Made by a program: the position numbers and the translations under genes. Positions 23,745-32,692 of a stretch of 64,000 nucleotides of DNA are shown one piece after another. Position 1 is the first letter of the stretch. Each line of letters begins with the position of its first letter. The DNA lies in assembly GCA_905208975.1 (NCBI GenBank), contig CAJLRE010000002.1:1-64000 (forward strand), read 5' to 3'. This stretch comes from an uncultured Collinsella sp. GTDB lineage: Bacteria; Actinomycetota; Coriobacteriia; Coriobacteriales; Coriobacteriaceae. The notes beneath the pieces are model-generated. The model made no database searches. It was not told the DNA's origin and worked only from the letters and a program-made list of their open reading frames with translations.

Positions 23745-24125
23745 ATGGATGAGAACAAGATGGGATGGCGTGAGTATGCGCGCTATGCCGCGATGGCGGC
23801 CGAAGAGTTGGCGCGCGATTGCGAGGTTCAGGTGTTTCGCGCGACGGGTCCGGGCGGACAAGGCGTGAACACGACGGACTCGGCGGTGCGCATGAAGCAC
23901 GTGCCCACAGGGATTACCGTGACGGCGCGCGAGAGCCGCAGCCAGTTCCAAAATCGCGCGAGCTGCCTGCGCAAGCTGCGCGCCGAGCTCGAGCGTCGCG
24001 GGCGTCCACCGCGCCGACGCGTAAAGACCAAGGTGCCCCAGCGCTCTCGCCAGCGCAGGCTCAATGACAAGCACTTCAACGCCATTAAAAAGGCCAACCG
24101 TCGCAAGCCGGGCAGCGACGAGTAG
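23745..24125 (+). CDS. GGQ-motif release-factor-like protein (ArfB-like)
   Basis: A 126-residue protein consisting of a class I release-factor catalytic domain: [20 protein letters not shown] holds the GGQ that enters the peptidyl-transferase centre. It ends in a strongly basic tail ([29 protein letters not shown]), as in ArfB/YaeJ, whose tail inserts into the empty mRNA channel to rescue stalled ribosomes. The codon-recognition domains of RF1/RF2 are absent. It is slightly shorter than E. coli ArfB (140). The ATG at 23745 has GGGGAGG seven bases upstream. A rescue role is inferred. Confidence 0.85.
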   Translation: MDENKMGWREYARYAAMAAEELARDCEVQVFRATGPGGQGVNTTDSAVRMKHVPTGITVTARESRSQFQNRASCLRKLRAELERRGRPPRRRVKTKVPQRSRQRRLNDKHFNAIKKANRRKPGSDE

Positions 24126-24146
24126 TCGTTTGTTCCACTGGCCTTG

Positions 24147-25109
24147 CTAGCGGGTAGGGTGCCAAACTTGGAGAGCGCTGCCGAGGACGTCGACCTCGAT
24201 GCGCGAGGCGACAACGGGCTCGCCGTCGGCCTGGATGGGGTAGTCGGGCCCCTCAAAGGTGAGCTCGGCATGGCGGCAGCGGCGCATGCGTACCGGCGGA
24301 AGCTTGGTGTGGTGGCCGTCTTTGGCCGAAAGGAACATAGGCAGGGCAACCGCGCGAGGGACGGGGCCACAGGCGTAGCAGACGTCGAGTATGCCATCGC
24401 AGGGATCGGCATCGGGGCAGATGCGATAACCCGAGCCATACGTGGGGCCCAGCTGAATCGCCATGATGATCGCCCTCACGCGCTCGGCGGGCGCGCCGTC
24501 AAAGCTGACCGTCATGGGGTAGTTGCGATAGCGCAGGCCAAACTGCTCAAGTCCCGAGAGGGTGTAGAGCGGAGCGCCCGTCAGGCCGGTCTTTTTGCGC
24601 AACTCGGTGGTGCCCAGGCCGATGGCGGCATCGATGCCGACCGAAAGCGTCTGGTCGTAGTACTCAACGGTAGCCTCGCCGCTGCCGCTCGCAGGGCTCC
24701 ACGAGCGAATGCGCCCGATGTCCTGACGCTGCAGCTCGCAGGTGAGCAGCGCGCCATAATCCTTGCCGGAGAAATCGTCGATGCCGAGCGTCTGGGCAAA
24801 ATCGTTGCCGGAGCCCACGGGCAGGACGGCAAGAGCGGGGCGGGCGTCCTCCTTTTGCGTCATAAGCCCGTTGACGACCTCGTGAATCACGCCGTCGCCG
24901 CCGAGTGCGATAACGGTGCGATAGCCCTGAGCCTGTGCGGCCAGCTCCTTGGCGTGTCCCATACGCTCGGTCAACACCAGGTCAAACTGGGATGCGCGTG
25001 CAGTCATGTCCAAAAAGCGTTGCAGGCGCTCGGCAACTTCGCGTGCCGCACCCGACTGGGCGGCTGGGTTGGCGATGATGAGCGTGCGACCAAAATCAGT
25101 TGCGTGCAT
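24147..25109 (-). CDS. diacylglycerol/lipid kinase family protein
   Basis: A 320-residue DAGK-catalytic-domain protein (YegS/DgkB type). The NAD-kinase-like fold shows LIIANPAAQSGAAREVA at the start, the GGDG nucleotide loop in VIALGGDGVIHEVVNGL, LAVLPVGSGNDFAQTLGI, and a second beta-sandwich domain that includes GYRICPDADPCDGILDV and a DGEPV near the end. It phosphorylates diacylglycerol or a related lipid with ATP at the cytoplasmic membrane. The ATG at 25109 has GGGAG seven bases upstream; the longer frame to 25181 has no such support. Confidence 0.9.
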   Translation of the reverse strand: MHATDFGRTLIIANPAAQSGAAREVAERLQRFLDMTARASQFDLVLTERMGHAKELAAQAQGYRTVIALGGDGVIHEVVNGLMTQKEDARPALAVLPVGSGNDFAQTLGIDDFSGKDYGALLTCELQRQDIGRIRSWSPASGSGEATVEYYDQTLSVGIDAAIGLGTTELRKKTGLTGAPLYTLSGLEQFGLRYRNYPMTVSFDGAPAERVRAIIMAIQLGPTYGSGYRICPDADPCDGILDVCYACGPVPRAVALPMFLSAKDGHHTKLPPVRMRRCRHAELTFEGPDYPIQADGEPVVASRIEVDVLGSALQVWHPTR

Positions 25110-25196
25110 GGGGCGACTCCCGGCGTATAACGTGACGGTGCGGTCGCGCTCGGGTCGAATTGCCCCCGATTGTGGCTGCACGGCGAATACTAACGT

Positions 25197-26618
25197 CTAC
25201 TCTATCAGGTCGTTGTGGCGCTCGATAGCCTCTGCCACCGTGCCGCCCTCGTCCACGATAAGCGAGCGTCGCTTAGGGGACACAATACGCTGTGCGGGAT
25301 ACACGCCACGGTGGCCGCCGGCAAGGTAGCTAATAAACGAAACGATGACAAAGAACCCGGCGGCCGTGCCGTGGAACAGGTCGATGGCCATCATGCAGGT
25401 GGTGATGGGCACGTTGAGGCCGGCGCAGAACACGCCGAGCATGCCGAGAGCCGCCAGAAAACTGGGGTCAAGCCCGGTAAGGTAACCGATCCAGCCACCG
25501 AGTGCCGCACCGATGCCAAACAGGGGCGTGACCTCGCCGCCTTGGAAGCCCGCGCCCAGGGTAAGCGCTGTGACGACCAACTTGATGGCTGCGTCCGCCA
25601 GGGTGGTGTTGCCTGCAAATCCGGCGCCGGAAAGCCACGTGGAAAGGCCGGCGTAGTCCCAGGCGTCGAGGAGGGCATAGGCGGCCAAAACCACGAGTGC
25701 GCCTATGAGTGCGCGGACGAGGTAATTGGTGATAAAGCGACCGTACAGGCTTTTGACGGTTCGAACCGACCAGGCAAAGAGGCGTGCCGTCAGGCCGAAG
25801 ATAATTGCGCTGATAACAACGATGACAACCGTCCGTGGTGTCATGTTGGGAACGCTGGCGATGACATTCGCCTCGTACTCGGTTCCCAAGGCAAGCGACG
25901 TAAAGTAGCCGGTAAACGAGGCGACCAGGCAGTAGATGCCCGCGGTGTAGTCGATCTTTCCGATAAAGCACATCTCCATGCCAAAGAAAGCTCCGGCAAG
26001 GGGCGAACCGAATACGGCGCCAAAGGCCGACGAGATGCCGGCGAGCATGAGGTCGTGGTGGTCATGCTTTTTGAGGTGGGCGAGGCTCGAGATGTTGCTG
26101 GCGATGGTGCCGCCAATCTGCACCGCGGCTCCCTCGCGACCGGCCGATCCGCCCGTTAGGTGCGTGAGCGTAGAGTAGACGAAGGTGAGGACGGCCATGC
26201 GCATATGGATGAGGCGTGTGCCCAGAGCGGAGTCGATGACCAGGTTGTTGCCTCGTTTGGCAGCAAGGCCGTGGTTTTTGTAGACCCACGCGGTGGCAAT
26301 GCCCACAACGGGAAGCAATGCGTAGACCCACGCGTGGTGCTCGCGATAGTCGGTCGCGATATTCAGCGAGGCCAAAAACGCCCAAGCGGCAACGCCCATG
26401 GCGAGCGAGACGATGACGACGAGCACGAGCAACTTGGCGCTCGCGAGTAGGTTGCGGGCGTTGCGGCGCGTGTCGGCAGCCAAGAGATGCTCGGAGCGGG
26501 TGAGCTGTTGCCTGCCTGCCATGATGACGTCGTTAAGGGAGAAAAGGCCGCCGTCGTCGAGCGGCTGGGAATGATCCTGCGCCTCGTTTGCGCTTTCGGG
26601 TTTGTCGGTAAAAGTCAT
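25197..26618 (-). CDS. ClC-family chloride channel/antiporter
   Basis: A 473-residue membrane protein with some ten helices after a ~55-residue cytoplasmic N-terminus. ClC signatures: GGSAGREGAAVQIGG (the GREGP-like loop, with the gating Glu kept and Ala in place of Pro), FGSPLAGAFFGMEM, and AGFQGGEVTPLFGIGAALGG toward the end. No CBS domain is present. ClC proteins of this type exchange chloride or fluoride for protons. AGAGGA lies four bases before the ATG. It shares its direction with the lipid kinase gene, 87 bp downstream. Confidence 0.92.
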   Translation of the reverse strand: MTFTDKPESANEAQDHSQPLDDGGLFSLNDVIMAGRQQLTRSEHLLAADTRRNARNLLASAKLLVLVVIVSLAMGVAAWAFLASLNIATDYREHHAWVYALLPVVGIATAWVYKNHGLAAKRGNNLVIDSALGTRLIHMRMAVLTFVYSTLTHLTGGSAGREGAAVQIGGTIASNISSLAHLKKHDHHDLMLAGISSAFGAVFGSPLAGAFFGMEMCFIGKIDYTAGIYCLVASFTGYFTSLALGTEYEANVIASVPNMTPRTVVIVVISAIIFGLTARLFAWSVRTVKSLYGRFITNYLVRALIGALVVLAAYALLDAWDYAGLSTWLSGAGFAGNTTLADAAIKLVVTALTLGAGFQGGEVTPLFGIGAALGGWIGYLTGLDPSFLAALGMLGVFCAGLNVPITTCMMAIDLFHGTAAGFFVIVSFISYLAGGHRGVYPAQRIVSPKRRSLIVDEGGTVAEAIERHNDLIE

Positions 26619-26743
26619 ACGTTCCTCTTTTGGGTTGCAACACGAGCATTATAAAACGCGGTAAACGCGACGAGCCGGTGGGTTGGTTTTGGTTTTGTTT
26701 CGCGGCTTGCGGCCGACAGATGTATTCGCGGCCGCGGGCCAGG

Positions 26744-26771
26744 TCTTGAGCAGGCGGCGAGGGATTATACT
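26744..26771 (+). promoter_or_regulatory. possible promoter of moeA
   Basis: TCTTGA (26744) and TATACT (26766-26771) are 16 bp apart, 58 bp before the moeA start. The -35 match is poor. Confidence 0.35.
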
Positions 26772-26829
26772 GAGATAAACATAAAGAATCGGCGCTTTTG
26801 TTGCGCGCCGCAGCATGCTAGAGGTGCAT

Positions 26830-28092
26830 ATGGCTGAGAAACTCATTCCGTTGGAGGACGCACAGGCGATCGTCTTGTCGCACGTGAATCGCACCGAAGT
26901 TGTCGAGATTCCCGTGTGGCAGGCCGCCGGTCTTCCCTTGGCAGAGGACGCGGTGGCCGATATCGACATTTCGCCGTTTGCCAACAGCGCTATGGACGGA
27001 TATGCCGTGCGCTCGGCGGACTTGGCGCAGGCATCTGGCGAGGCGCCGGTGACGCTCGACGTTGTCGGACACGAGGCCGCGGGCCATGTCTTTGAGGGCG
27101 TGGTCGGCGTGGGCGAGACGGTCCGCATCATGACGGGCGCGCCGGTACCCGAAGGTGCCGATGCCGTGGTGAAATACGAGATCGTCGACGTGCTCGATGG
27201 CGACGACAACGAGGGCTCGCGTGTGAGGTTCTCGGCGCCCGCCAAGGTAGGGGAGAACGTTCGCTCTGCCGCCGAGGAGGCCCATGCCGGCGATGTCGTG
27301 ATGCACGCCGGCGAGGTCGTGGCCCCGGCCGGCGCCGGCCTGTTGGCGAGTGCCGGTTACGCAAGCGTGAAGGTGCACGCCGCCCCGCGTGTGGGCATTA
27401 TCTCGTTGGGCACGGAGCTGGTCGCGCCGAGTGAACTGCCGGCACGCGGACAGATTCGCGACTCCAACTCGTCGGCGTTGATGGCCGAAGCGCTCGATGC
27501 AGGAGCCGAGCCCGTGTTCTACGGCATTGCGCCCGATGATGAGCAGGCGATTGCCGAGCTGGTGCATCGCGCCGTGCTGGAGTGCGATTTCGTCATTACG
27601 AGCGGTGGCGCCTCGGCAGGCGACTACGACTACGTGACGGCGCTCGTTCGGCGCGAGGGCGATGTGCTGTTTGACCGCATCTCGATGCGTCCGGGCAAGG
27701 CCATCACGTTTGGCTTGCTTGGGGGTAAGCCCTACCTGGGACTTTCAGGCAATCCGGCCGCGGCGTATGTAGGCTTTGAGATGCTTGCGCGTCCGGCGAT
27801 CCGCAAGATGCGCGGCTTTGCCGAGGGTACGCGTCCCGTGCAGCAGGCGACGCTCACGCACGGCGTGAAAAAGCGACAGCATCGCCGCTTCTTCGATCGC
27901 GCCACGGTTTTGCGCGACCCCGAGACCGGTGAGCTGTTGGTGACCGAGGCCAAGACGCAGAATTCGGCGCTGCTCGGCACGATGCAGCGGGCTAACTGCC
28001 TGTTGCGTGTTGACGAAGGACCGTGCGACCTCAAGGTGGGCGATGTCGTGGACGTTGTTCGCGTCGACCTGCCCGAGGGCGCCGTGTTGTAG
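26830..28092 (+). CDS. moeA: molybdopterin molybdenumtransferase MoeA
   Basis: A 420-residue enzyme that inserts molybdate into adenylylated molybdopterin. The N-terminal domain starts LIPLEDAQAIVLSHV and contains DISPFANSAMDGYAVRSADL and TGAPVPEGADAVVKYE. The central MoaB-like domain has GIISLGTELV, RDSNSSALMAEAL, ITSGGASAGDYD and GKPYLGLSGNPAAAYVG. The C-terminal domain closes the protein. Length is typical. GAGG stands shortly before the ATG at 26830. The MogA/MoaB gene follows after ten bases, so both later steps of cofactor metallation are encoded together, upstream of the molybdate transporter. Confidence 0.95.
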   Translation: MAEKLIPLEDAQAIVLSHVNRTEVVEIPVWQAAGLPLAEDAVADIDISPFANSAMDGYAVRSADLAQASGEAPVTLDVVGHEAAGHVFEGVVGVGETVRIMTGAPVPEGADAVVKYEIVDVLDGDDNEGSRVRFSAPAKVGENVRSAAEEAHAGDVVMHAGEVVAPAGAGLLASAGYASVKVHAAPRVGIISLGTELVAPSELPARGQIRDSNSSALMAEALDAGAEPVFYGIAPDDEQAIAELVHRAVLECDFVITSGGASAGDYDYVTALVRREGDVLFDRISMRPGKAITFGLLGGKPYLGLSGNPAAAYVGFEMLARPAIRKMRGFAEGTRPVQQATLTHGVKKRQHRRFFDRATVLRDPETGELLVTEAKTQNSALLGTMQRANCLLRVDEGPCDLKVGDVVDVVRVDLPEGAVL

Positions 28093-28102
28093 GAGGAATG
28101 CT

Positions 28103-28582
28103 ATGGAGCTGAAGATATCGATCGTGACGTGCTCGGATACGCGCGATCTTGCCCAGGACGAGGCTGGAGCCGCACTCGAGGAACTTATCGAGGCGCAGGG
28201 CTGGACGGTCGCCTCGCATGTGGTCGTGCGCGACGACGTCAGCGAGATCGGTGATGCCATTGTGGAAGCCGCCGATGAGTGCCACGCCAATGTCGTGCTC
28301 ACCTGCGGCGGCACGGGGCTTTCGATGCGCGATGTGACGCCCGAGGCGACGCGTGCCGTCTGCGAGCGCGATGTGCCGGGTATTGCAGAGGCAATCCGTG
28401 CGTACTCCATGACCAAGACGCGCCGCGCTATGCTCTCGCGCGCTATTTGCATGCAACGAGGTCATACACTTGTCGTAAACTTTCCCGGTTCTACGAAGGC
28501 CGCCCGCGAAAGCTGGGAGGCCATAGCGGACCAGCTGGAGCATGCGGCTCAGATGACAGCGGGCGGCGGACATACCAACTAA
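28103..28582 (+). CDS. MogA/MoaB-type molybdopterin adenylyltransferase
   Basis: A 159-residue MoCF-fold protein that adenylylates molybdopterin for MoeA. Signatures: SIVTCSDTRDLAQDEAG, VVLTCGGTGLSMRDVTPEAT and the C-terminal LVVNFPGSTKAARESWEAI. The ATG at 28103 has AGGAGG six bases upstream, and that site overlaps the moeA stop codon, so the two genes are translationally close. MogA and MoaB are hard to separate by sequence; in organisms with one copy either name is used. Confidence 0.93.
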   Translation: MELKISIVTCSDTRDLAQDEAGAALEELIEAQGWTVASHVVVRDDVSEIGDAIVEAADECHANVVLTCGGTGLSMRDVTPEATRAVCERDVPGIAEAIRAYSMTKTRRAMLSRAICMQRGHTLVVNFPGSTKAARESWEAIADQLEHAAQMTAGGGHTN

Positions 28583-28686
28583 GCGGTTTACCTGCGGCGG
28601 AGCGATCTGAACGGCTGCTCCGCCTTTTATTTGCGCCCAAGGGGACGGCATTCTGTAGGCATGCTTGAAACTATATTCTCAGACGA

Positions 28687-28726
28687 GAATAATTTCTCAT
28701 AATCATTATTCGCATCGAAGTATAAT
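28687..28726 (+). promoter_or_regulatory. dyad and -10 element before modA
   Basis: GAATAAT (28687-28693) and ATTATTC (28705-28711) form an inverted repeat. A perfect TATAAT follows at 28721-28726 without a good -35. This suits an operator of a metal- or molybdate-responsive regulator, but it is not a recognised ModE site. Confidence 0.45.
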
Positions 28727-28786
28727 CAAATTACAGAATAAAGCCCGCGGTGGGGTACCCGGGCACAAGGTACGAAAGGGTTGAAC

Positions 28787-29662
28787 ATGTTCGATATGGT
28801 TTCTCGCCGCGGATTCGTCTCACTCTCCGCTGTCGCCGCTGCCGGCCTTGGGCTTGCCGGCTGCTCCGGCAACAAGGAGCCTGAGGCGACCGGCTCCGAT
28901 GCCGGCTCCGCCAAGGCCTCTTCCAAGAAGGAAACCGTCGAGCTGCAGGTCTTTGCCGCCAACTCGCTCGAGAAGGCTTTGCCCGAGGTTCAGAAGCTCT
29001 ACACCGAGCAGACCGGTACCACCTTTGCCGACACGCAGTTTAAGGCGTCCGGCGACCTCGTTGAGCAGATGCGTGCCGGTGCCACGGTCGACGTGCTCAT
29101 CACCGCTTCCAAGGGCACCATGGATGACTCTGAGACCGTCGAGCTCGTCGATGCCGACACCCGTGAGGATATGTTCGTCAACGATCTTGTGATCATTCGC
29201 GCCGAGGGCTCCGACACCAAGGTCGAGGCCATCGCCGACGTCGCGAATCTGGGCGGCAAGATCGCCATTGGCGACGCCAAGACCGTTCCCGCCGGCAAGT
29301 ACGCCAACCAGGCGCTGGCTTCTGTGGGCCTCTATACCGGCACCGAGGGCGACGACGGCGAGTATGCGCCCGAGATCGCCGACAAGGTCGCGCTGGCAGA
29401 CAAAGTTGGTACCGCCGCCGCCTATGTGTCCACAGGCGACTGCGTGGCCGGTTTTGTCTACAGCTCCGATATCTTCCGCTACGACGGCATCGAGGAGGCG
29501 CTCGTGTGTCCCGAGGACTCGCACAAGCCCATCGTGTATCCGGGCGCCGTTGCCGAGAGCTCCGAACATGCCGACGAGGCTAAGGCGTTCATCGACTTTT
29601 GCCTGTCCAACAAGAAGGCTCAGAAGATTTGGGCTAAGTACGGCTTTGAGCTTTCCGCGTAG
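28787..29662 (+). CDS. modA: molybdate ABC transporter substrate-binding lipoprotein
   Basis: A 291-residue extracytoplasmic binding protein. The N-terminus MFDMVSRRGFVSLSAVAAAG has twin arginines and ends in a lipobox, LAGC, with the lipidated Cys at residue 26; a Ser/Lys-rich linker follows. The mature part shows ModA stretches VFAANSLEKALPEVQKLYTE, GDLVEQMRAGATVDVLITAS, AIGDAKTVPAGKYANQAL and FVYSSDIFR. It captures molybdate or tungstate for ModBC. GAAAGGG lies six bases before ATG 28787; a TTG two codons earlier is less well placed. Confidence 0.93.
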   Translation: MFDMVSRRGFVSLSAVAAAGLGLAGCSGNKEPEATGSDAGSAKASSKKETVELQVFAANSLEKALPEVQKLYTEQTGTTFADTQFKASGDLVEQMRAGATVDVLITASKGTMDDSETVELVDADTREDMFVNDLVIIRAEGSDTKVEAIADVANLGGKIAIGDAKTVPAGKYANQALASVGLYTGTEGDDGEYAPEIADKVALADKVGTAAAYVSTGDCVAGFVYSSDIFRYDGIEEALVCPEDSHKPIVYPGAVAESSEHADEAKAFIDFCLSNKKAQKIWAKYGFELSA

Positions 29663-29730
29663 TGCGGCTTGGCGCGATAATTCCATCGTTTTGTGTTTCA
29701 CTCCGTCCTTGTATTCGCTTGGAGCTTTTC

Positions 29731-31173
29731 GTGCTTAATAGATTCCGCATGCTTGTCGCCTGTGCTTTGACCTTCGCGCTTTGCTGGGTGCCGGGATTTG
29801 CGTTTGCTGGGGACGCTGAGGACGGGGCCCAGGTTGCTGCGACCGCTCATGGGCTTTCCTATGGGATCGAGGGTTTTGAGCGGTTGGCCAAGGGGACTGC
29901 TCGTGCCATGGAGGGCCAGCCTGAGGGCTACCGGTTTCCCGTTGACGAGGACGTGGACCTTGTAGTGGCGCCTGCTGCCGATCGCGTTGTGGTGTGGATA
30001 TCGCCCAAGGCGGTCGAGAAGTATGGATTGGATCCGCAGGACAACGAGTGCGTATCGGGTCTCAAGGCCCTCGTCTGTGAGCTCGACAGCGCAAACCGCA
30101 TGGGAGGTGCGCAGCTAGGGGACGTGGATCTTCCTTGGTATGTTACGGCGGAAACAACGTTTGATGCCGGCGGGTATACCTATGGCTTTGATGTGCGTGG
30201 TGCGGATGGGGACCGCTATGTGGTAATTGCATCAGCCTCGGGTGATGCCAAGGGCGGCGCGCGTTGGCTTGATAGCGCTCAAATGGTAGAAGCATCGTCT
30301 GTCGTGTTGCGGGATGAGCGGGGGCCCTTGACCTCTCTGGCCTCCTTTTTGGGCGACATTGACTATCGCCCGTTTTGGGTGTCTATCAAAACGAGCGGCC
30401 TTGCCCTGGTGATTGCCTTTGCACTGGGTCTGTTTGCCGCGTGGAAGACTATGGGTACCTCGAGTCGCATCAAGGGCCTGCTCGATTCGGTCTTTACGAT
30501 TCCTATGGTGCTGCCGCCCACGGTCTGCGGCTTTCTGCTCCTCATGCTGTTTGGCCGCTCGACCGGGGTGGGCCAGTGGCTCATCGCGCACGGCATCTCG
30601 ATCGTCTTTACCTGGCCCGCGGCGGTCATTTCGGCCGTCGTTGTGTCGTTTCCGCTGGTCTACCGCACGGCGCTCGGAGCCTTCGAGAGTCTCGACACGC
30701 AGATGCTCGATGCCGCGCGAACCCTGGGATGGTCCGAGCGTCGTATCTTTACCAAGCTTATGATGCCGCTTGGCTGGCCCTCGATTGCCGCCGGCGCGGT
30801 GCTTGCCTTCGCGCGTGCCATGGGCGAGTTTGGCTGCACCCTGTTCTTTGCGGGCAACTACGCCGGCATTACCCAGACCATCCCCATCGCCATCTACTTT
30901 GAGTGGATGGGCGGCAACACGTCGGTGGCCCTCTTTTGGGTCGCCGTCGTGATTGTGTTCAGTTTCCTGGTCATCCTGTTCATCAATATGTACACGGCGC
31001 ATTCGCAAAAGTACCGCGGGCGCGGCCTGTCCCGCGCGGAGCGCAAGCAGGCCAAGCAGCTGGGCAGCCAGGCCGATTCGCTCGACCCAGTGGGCGGCGA
31101 TGCCTTGTGCATCGATCGCGAGGCGCTGGCCGAGCTTATGCGCGATGACGCGGCACCGCAGGGAGGTCGATAA
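29731..31173 (+). CDS. modB: molybdate ABC transporter permease with extra N-terminal domain
   Basis: A 480-residue permease, about twice the usual ModB length. Residues 1-26 are a signal peptide (LVACALTFALCWVPGFAFA), then about 180 residues of soluble, presumably external domain of unknown family (TYGFDVRGADGDRYVVIASA). The ModB core starts near residue 210 (PFWVSIKTSGLALVIAFALG), with five to six helices, the EAA-type loop (LDAARTLGWSERRIFTKLMM) and EFGCTLFFAGNYAGITQTIP. A cytoplasmic tail of about 50 residues follows. GTG 29731 with GGAG six bases upstream is the start. The N-terminal domain may sense or scavenge the ligand. Confidence 0.88.
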   Translation: MLNRFRMLVACALTFALCWVPGFAFAGDAEDGAQVAATAHGLSYGIEGFERLAKGTARAMEGQPEGYRFPVDEDVDLVVAPAADRVVVWISPKAVEKYGLDPQDNECVSGLKALVCELDSANRMGGAQLGDVDLPWYVTAETTFDAGGYTYGFDVRGADGDRYVVIASASGDAKGGARWLDSAQMVEASSVVLRDERGPLTSLASFLGDIDYRPFWVSIKTSGLALVIAFALGLFAAWKTMGTSSRIKGLLDSVFTIPMVLPPTVCGFLLLMLFGRSTGVGQWLIAHGISIVFTWPAAVISAVVVSFPLVYRTALGAFESLDTQMLDAARTLGWSERRIFTKLMMPLGWPSIAAGAVLAFARAMGEFGCTLFFAGNYAGITQTIPIAIYFEWMGGNTSVALFWVAVVIVFSFLVILFINMYTAHSQKYRGRGLSRAERKQAKQLGSQADSLDPVGGDALCIDREALAELMRDDAAPQGGR

Positions 31174-31176
31174 GCT

Positions 31177-32247
31177 ATGTCGCTCGTTTTGGATATCAAA
31201 AAGCGCTATCCGGGCTTTACCCTTGACATTCAGCTCGATGCCGGCGAGGAGCGTGTGGCGCTGCTCGGCGCCTCCGGATGCGGCAAGAGCTGCACCTTGC
31301 GCTGTATTGCCGGCGTGGAGACGCCCGACGAGGGCAAGATCGTCGTCAACGGCGTAACCTTCTTTGACTCGGTGTCGGGCATCAATCTGTCGCCCCAGGA
31401 GCGCAAGTGCGCCCTGATGTTTCAAAACTATCAGCTGTTTCCCAACATGACGGTGGCCGATAACGTATGTGCCGGTGTAAAGGACGCGGGCGACGCCGCG
31501 GCGCGCAGGCAACTTGCCGAGCGCTACCTGGGTATCTTTGGACTGGCCGACTTTGCCGACCGCTATCCCGCGCGCCTCTCGGGCGGCCAGCAGCAGCGCG
31601 TGGCGCTCGCTCGTATGGTGGCGGCACACCCGGGCATTTTTATGTTCGATGAGCCCATGAGCGCGCTCCACGCGTATCTCAAGAGCGCGCTTGAGCAGAA
31701 CATGCTCGACCTGTTCGACGTCTGTAACCGTACCGTGCTCTACGTGAGCCACGATATTGACGAGGCATGCCGCCTGTGCGAGCGCATTTGCGTGATGCAT
31801 AACGGGCATGTGGAGGAGATCGGCTCCGTCGAGGACGTGGTCCGCCGGCCGCAAACCTTGGCTGCGCTGCGTCTGACGGGCTGCAAGAACACAAGCCGGG
31901 CGCGCAAGATCGGCGACGAAGAAGTTGAGGCCCTCGACTGGGGCATGACCTTTAACGTGGGTCGCGAGGTTCCCGATAATGTGGCGTACCTGGGCATTCG
32001 CGCAAGCTACTTCCATGTTGACAATCGCGCGGAGCGGGGTCGCAACAGCTATGATTTGCACGTGGCCCGAGTGAGCGATTCACGCTTTGAGCGCCTGGTG
32101 CTGTTGGACGTGCCGCGTACTGATGCGCCCACGCGTCTGCAGTGGAAGGTCAACAAAGTGGGCATGCCTGTCGACGAGCTGCCGCAAGCAGGCGAGACGC
32201 TGCGCATGCATTTTGATGCCAGCAGGATCCATTTGGTTTGTCGTTGA
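31177..32247 (+). CDS. modC: molybdate ABC transporter ATP-binding protein
   Basis: A 356-residue ATPase that powers ModB. Walker A is LLGASGCGKSCTLRCIAG, the Q-loop FQNYQLFPNMTVADNV, the signature LSGGQQQRVALARM, Walker B IFMFDEPMSALH and the switch His in YVSHDIDEA. The D-loop reads SALH rather than the usual SALD, a substitution of the conserved Asp. A C-terminal domain of about 120 residues replaces the classical Mop domain. It begins three bases after modB and ends the modABC operon. Confidence 0.93.
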   Translation: MSLVLDIKKRYPGFTLDIQLDAGEERVALLGASGCGKSCTLRCIAGVETPDEGKIVVNGVTFFDSVSGINLSPQERKCALMFQNYQLFPNMTVADNVCAGVKDAGDAAARRQLAERYLGIFGLADFADRYPARLSGGQQQRVALARMVAAHPGIFMFDEPMSALHAYLKSALEQNMLDLFDVCNRTVLYVSHDIDEACRLCERICVMHNGHVEEIGSVEDVVRRPQTLAALRLTGCKNTSRARKIGDEEVEALDWGMTFNVGREVPDNVAYLGIRASYFHVDNRAERGRNSYDLHVARVSDSRFERLVLLDVPRTDAPTRLQWKVNKVGMPVDELPQAGETLRMHFDASRIHLVCR

Positions 32248-32692
32248 TGCGGTGGGCGATGCGGGCGAGGAGGTAGTCCTCGACCGCTTTGTTTCCACTT
32301 TACCGCTCGCCGATTTCTATATGACAAAATCTTGTCAATCTGATAATTATTTATCAGACAGCGAGGTGTTCGCATCCCGCAGCTGTCGTACGATTGTCAA
32401 CGGTGTTCGCATGGTCGATGACCGTTGATATAGTTGACCTCAACTGGTTAAGGAGGGTGCGCACATGCCGCAGACGACATACATTCGCCGCGTTGCCGCG
32501 CGTGCCCTATATATCGCTCGGAGCCGCATATGAGCAGGTATGTTCACGGCTCCGGGAGAGACGACGCACAATTAAATAGTCAACCGCAAAGCAGGTTCCC
32601 CAAAATTCCGGGTTTGAGCACGGCAGGGCAATCGCCGCCCGTCGTGCATCGATACCGCTGTTATCCGTTTTTGGTTCGAGAGGGGAACCGCC
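32248..32692. other. regulatory gap between modC and the HgdB-like gene
   Basis: A 445-bp region with two adjacent perfect dyads, TGACAA-AATC-TTGTCA (32322-32337) and CTGATAA-TTAT-TTATCAG (32340-32357). GTTGACCTCAAC follows near 32436, then a 22-codon ORF with a strong ribosome site. No T-tract follows the dyads, so they look like operators rather than a terminator. The last 100 bases before 32693 show nothing but the ribosome site GAGAGGGG. Confidence 0.5.
32465..32533 (+). CDS. possible small protein or leader peptide, 22 aa
   Basis: AAGGAGG stands eight bases before an ATG that opens MPQTTYIRRVAARALYIARS plus two residues (RI). The peptide is basic and amphipathic. It lies between the dyads and the HgdB-like gene, so it could be a leader ORF, a small membrane-active peptide or chance. 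It has no recognised relative. Confidence 0.35.
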   Translation: MPQTTYIRRVAARALYIARSRI

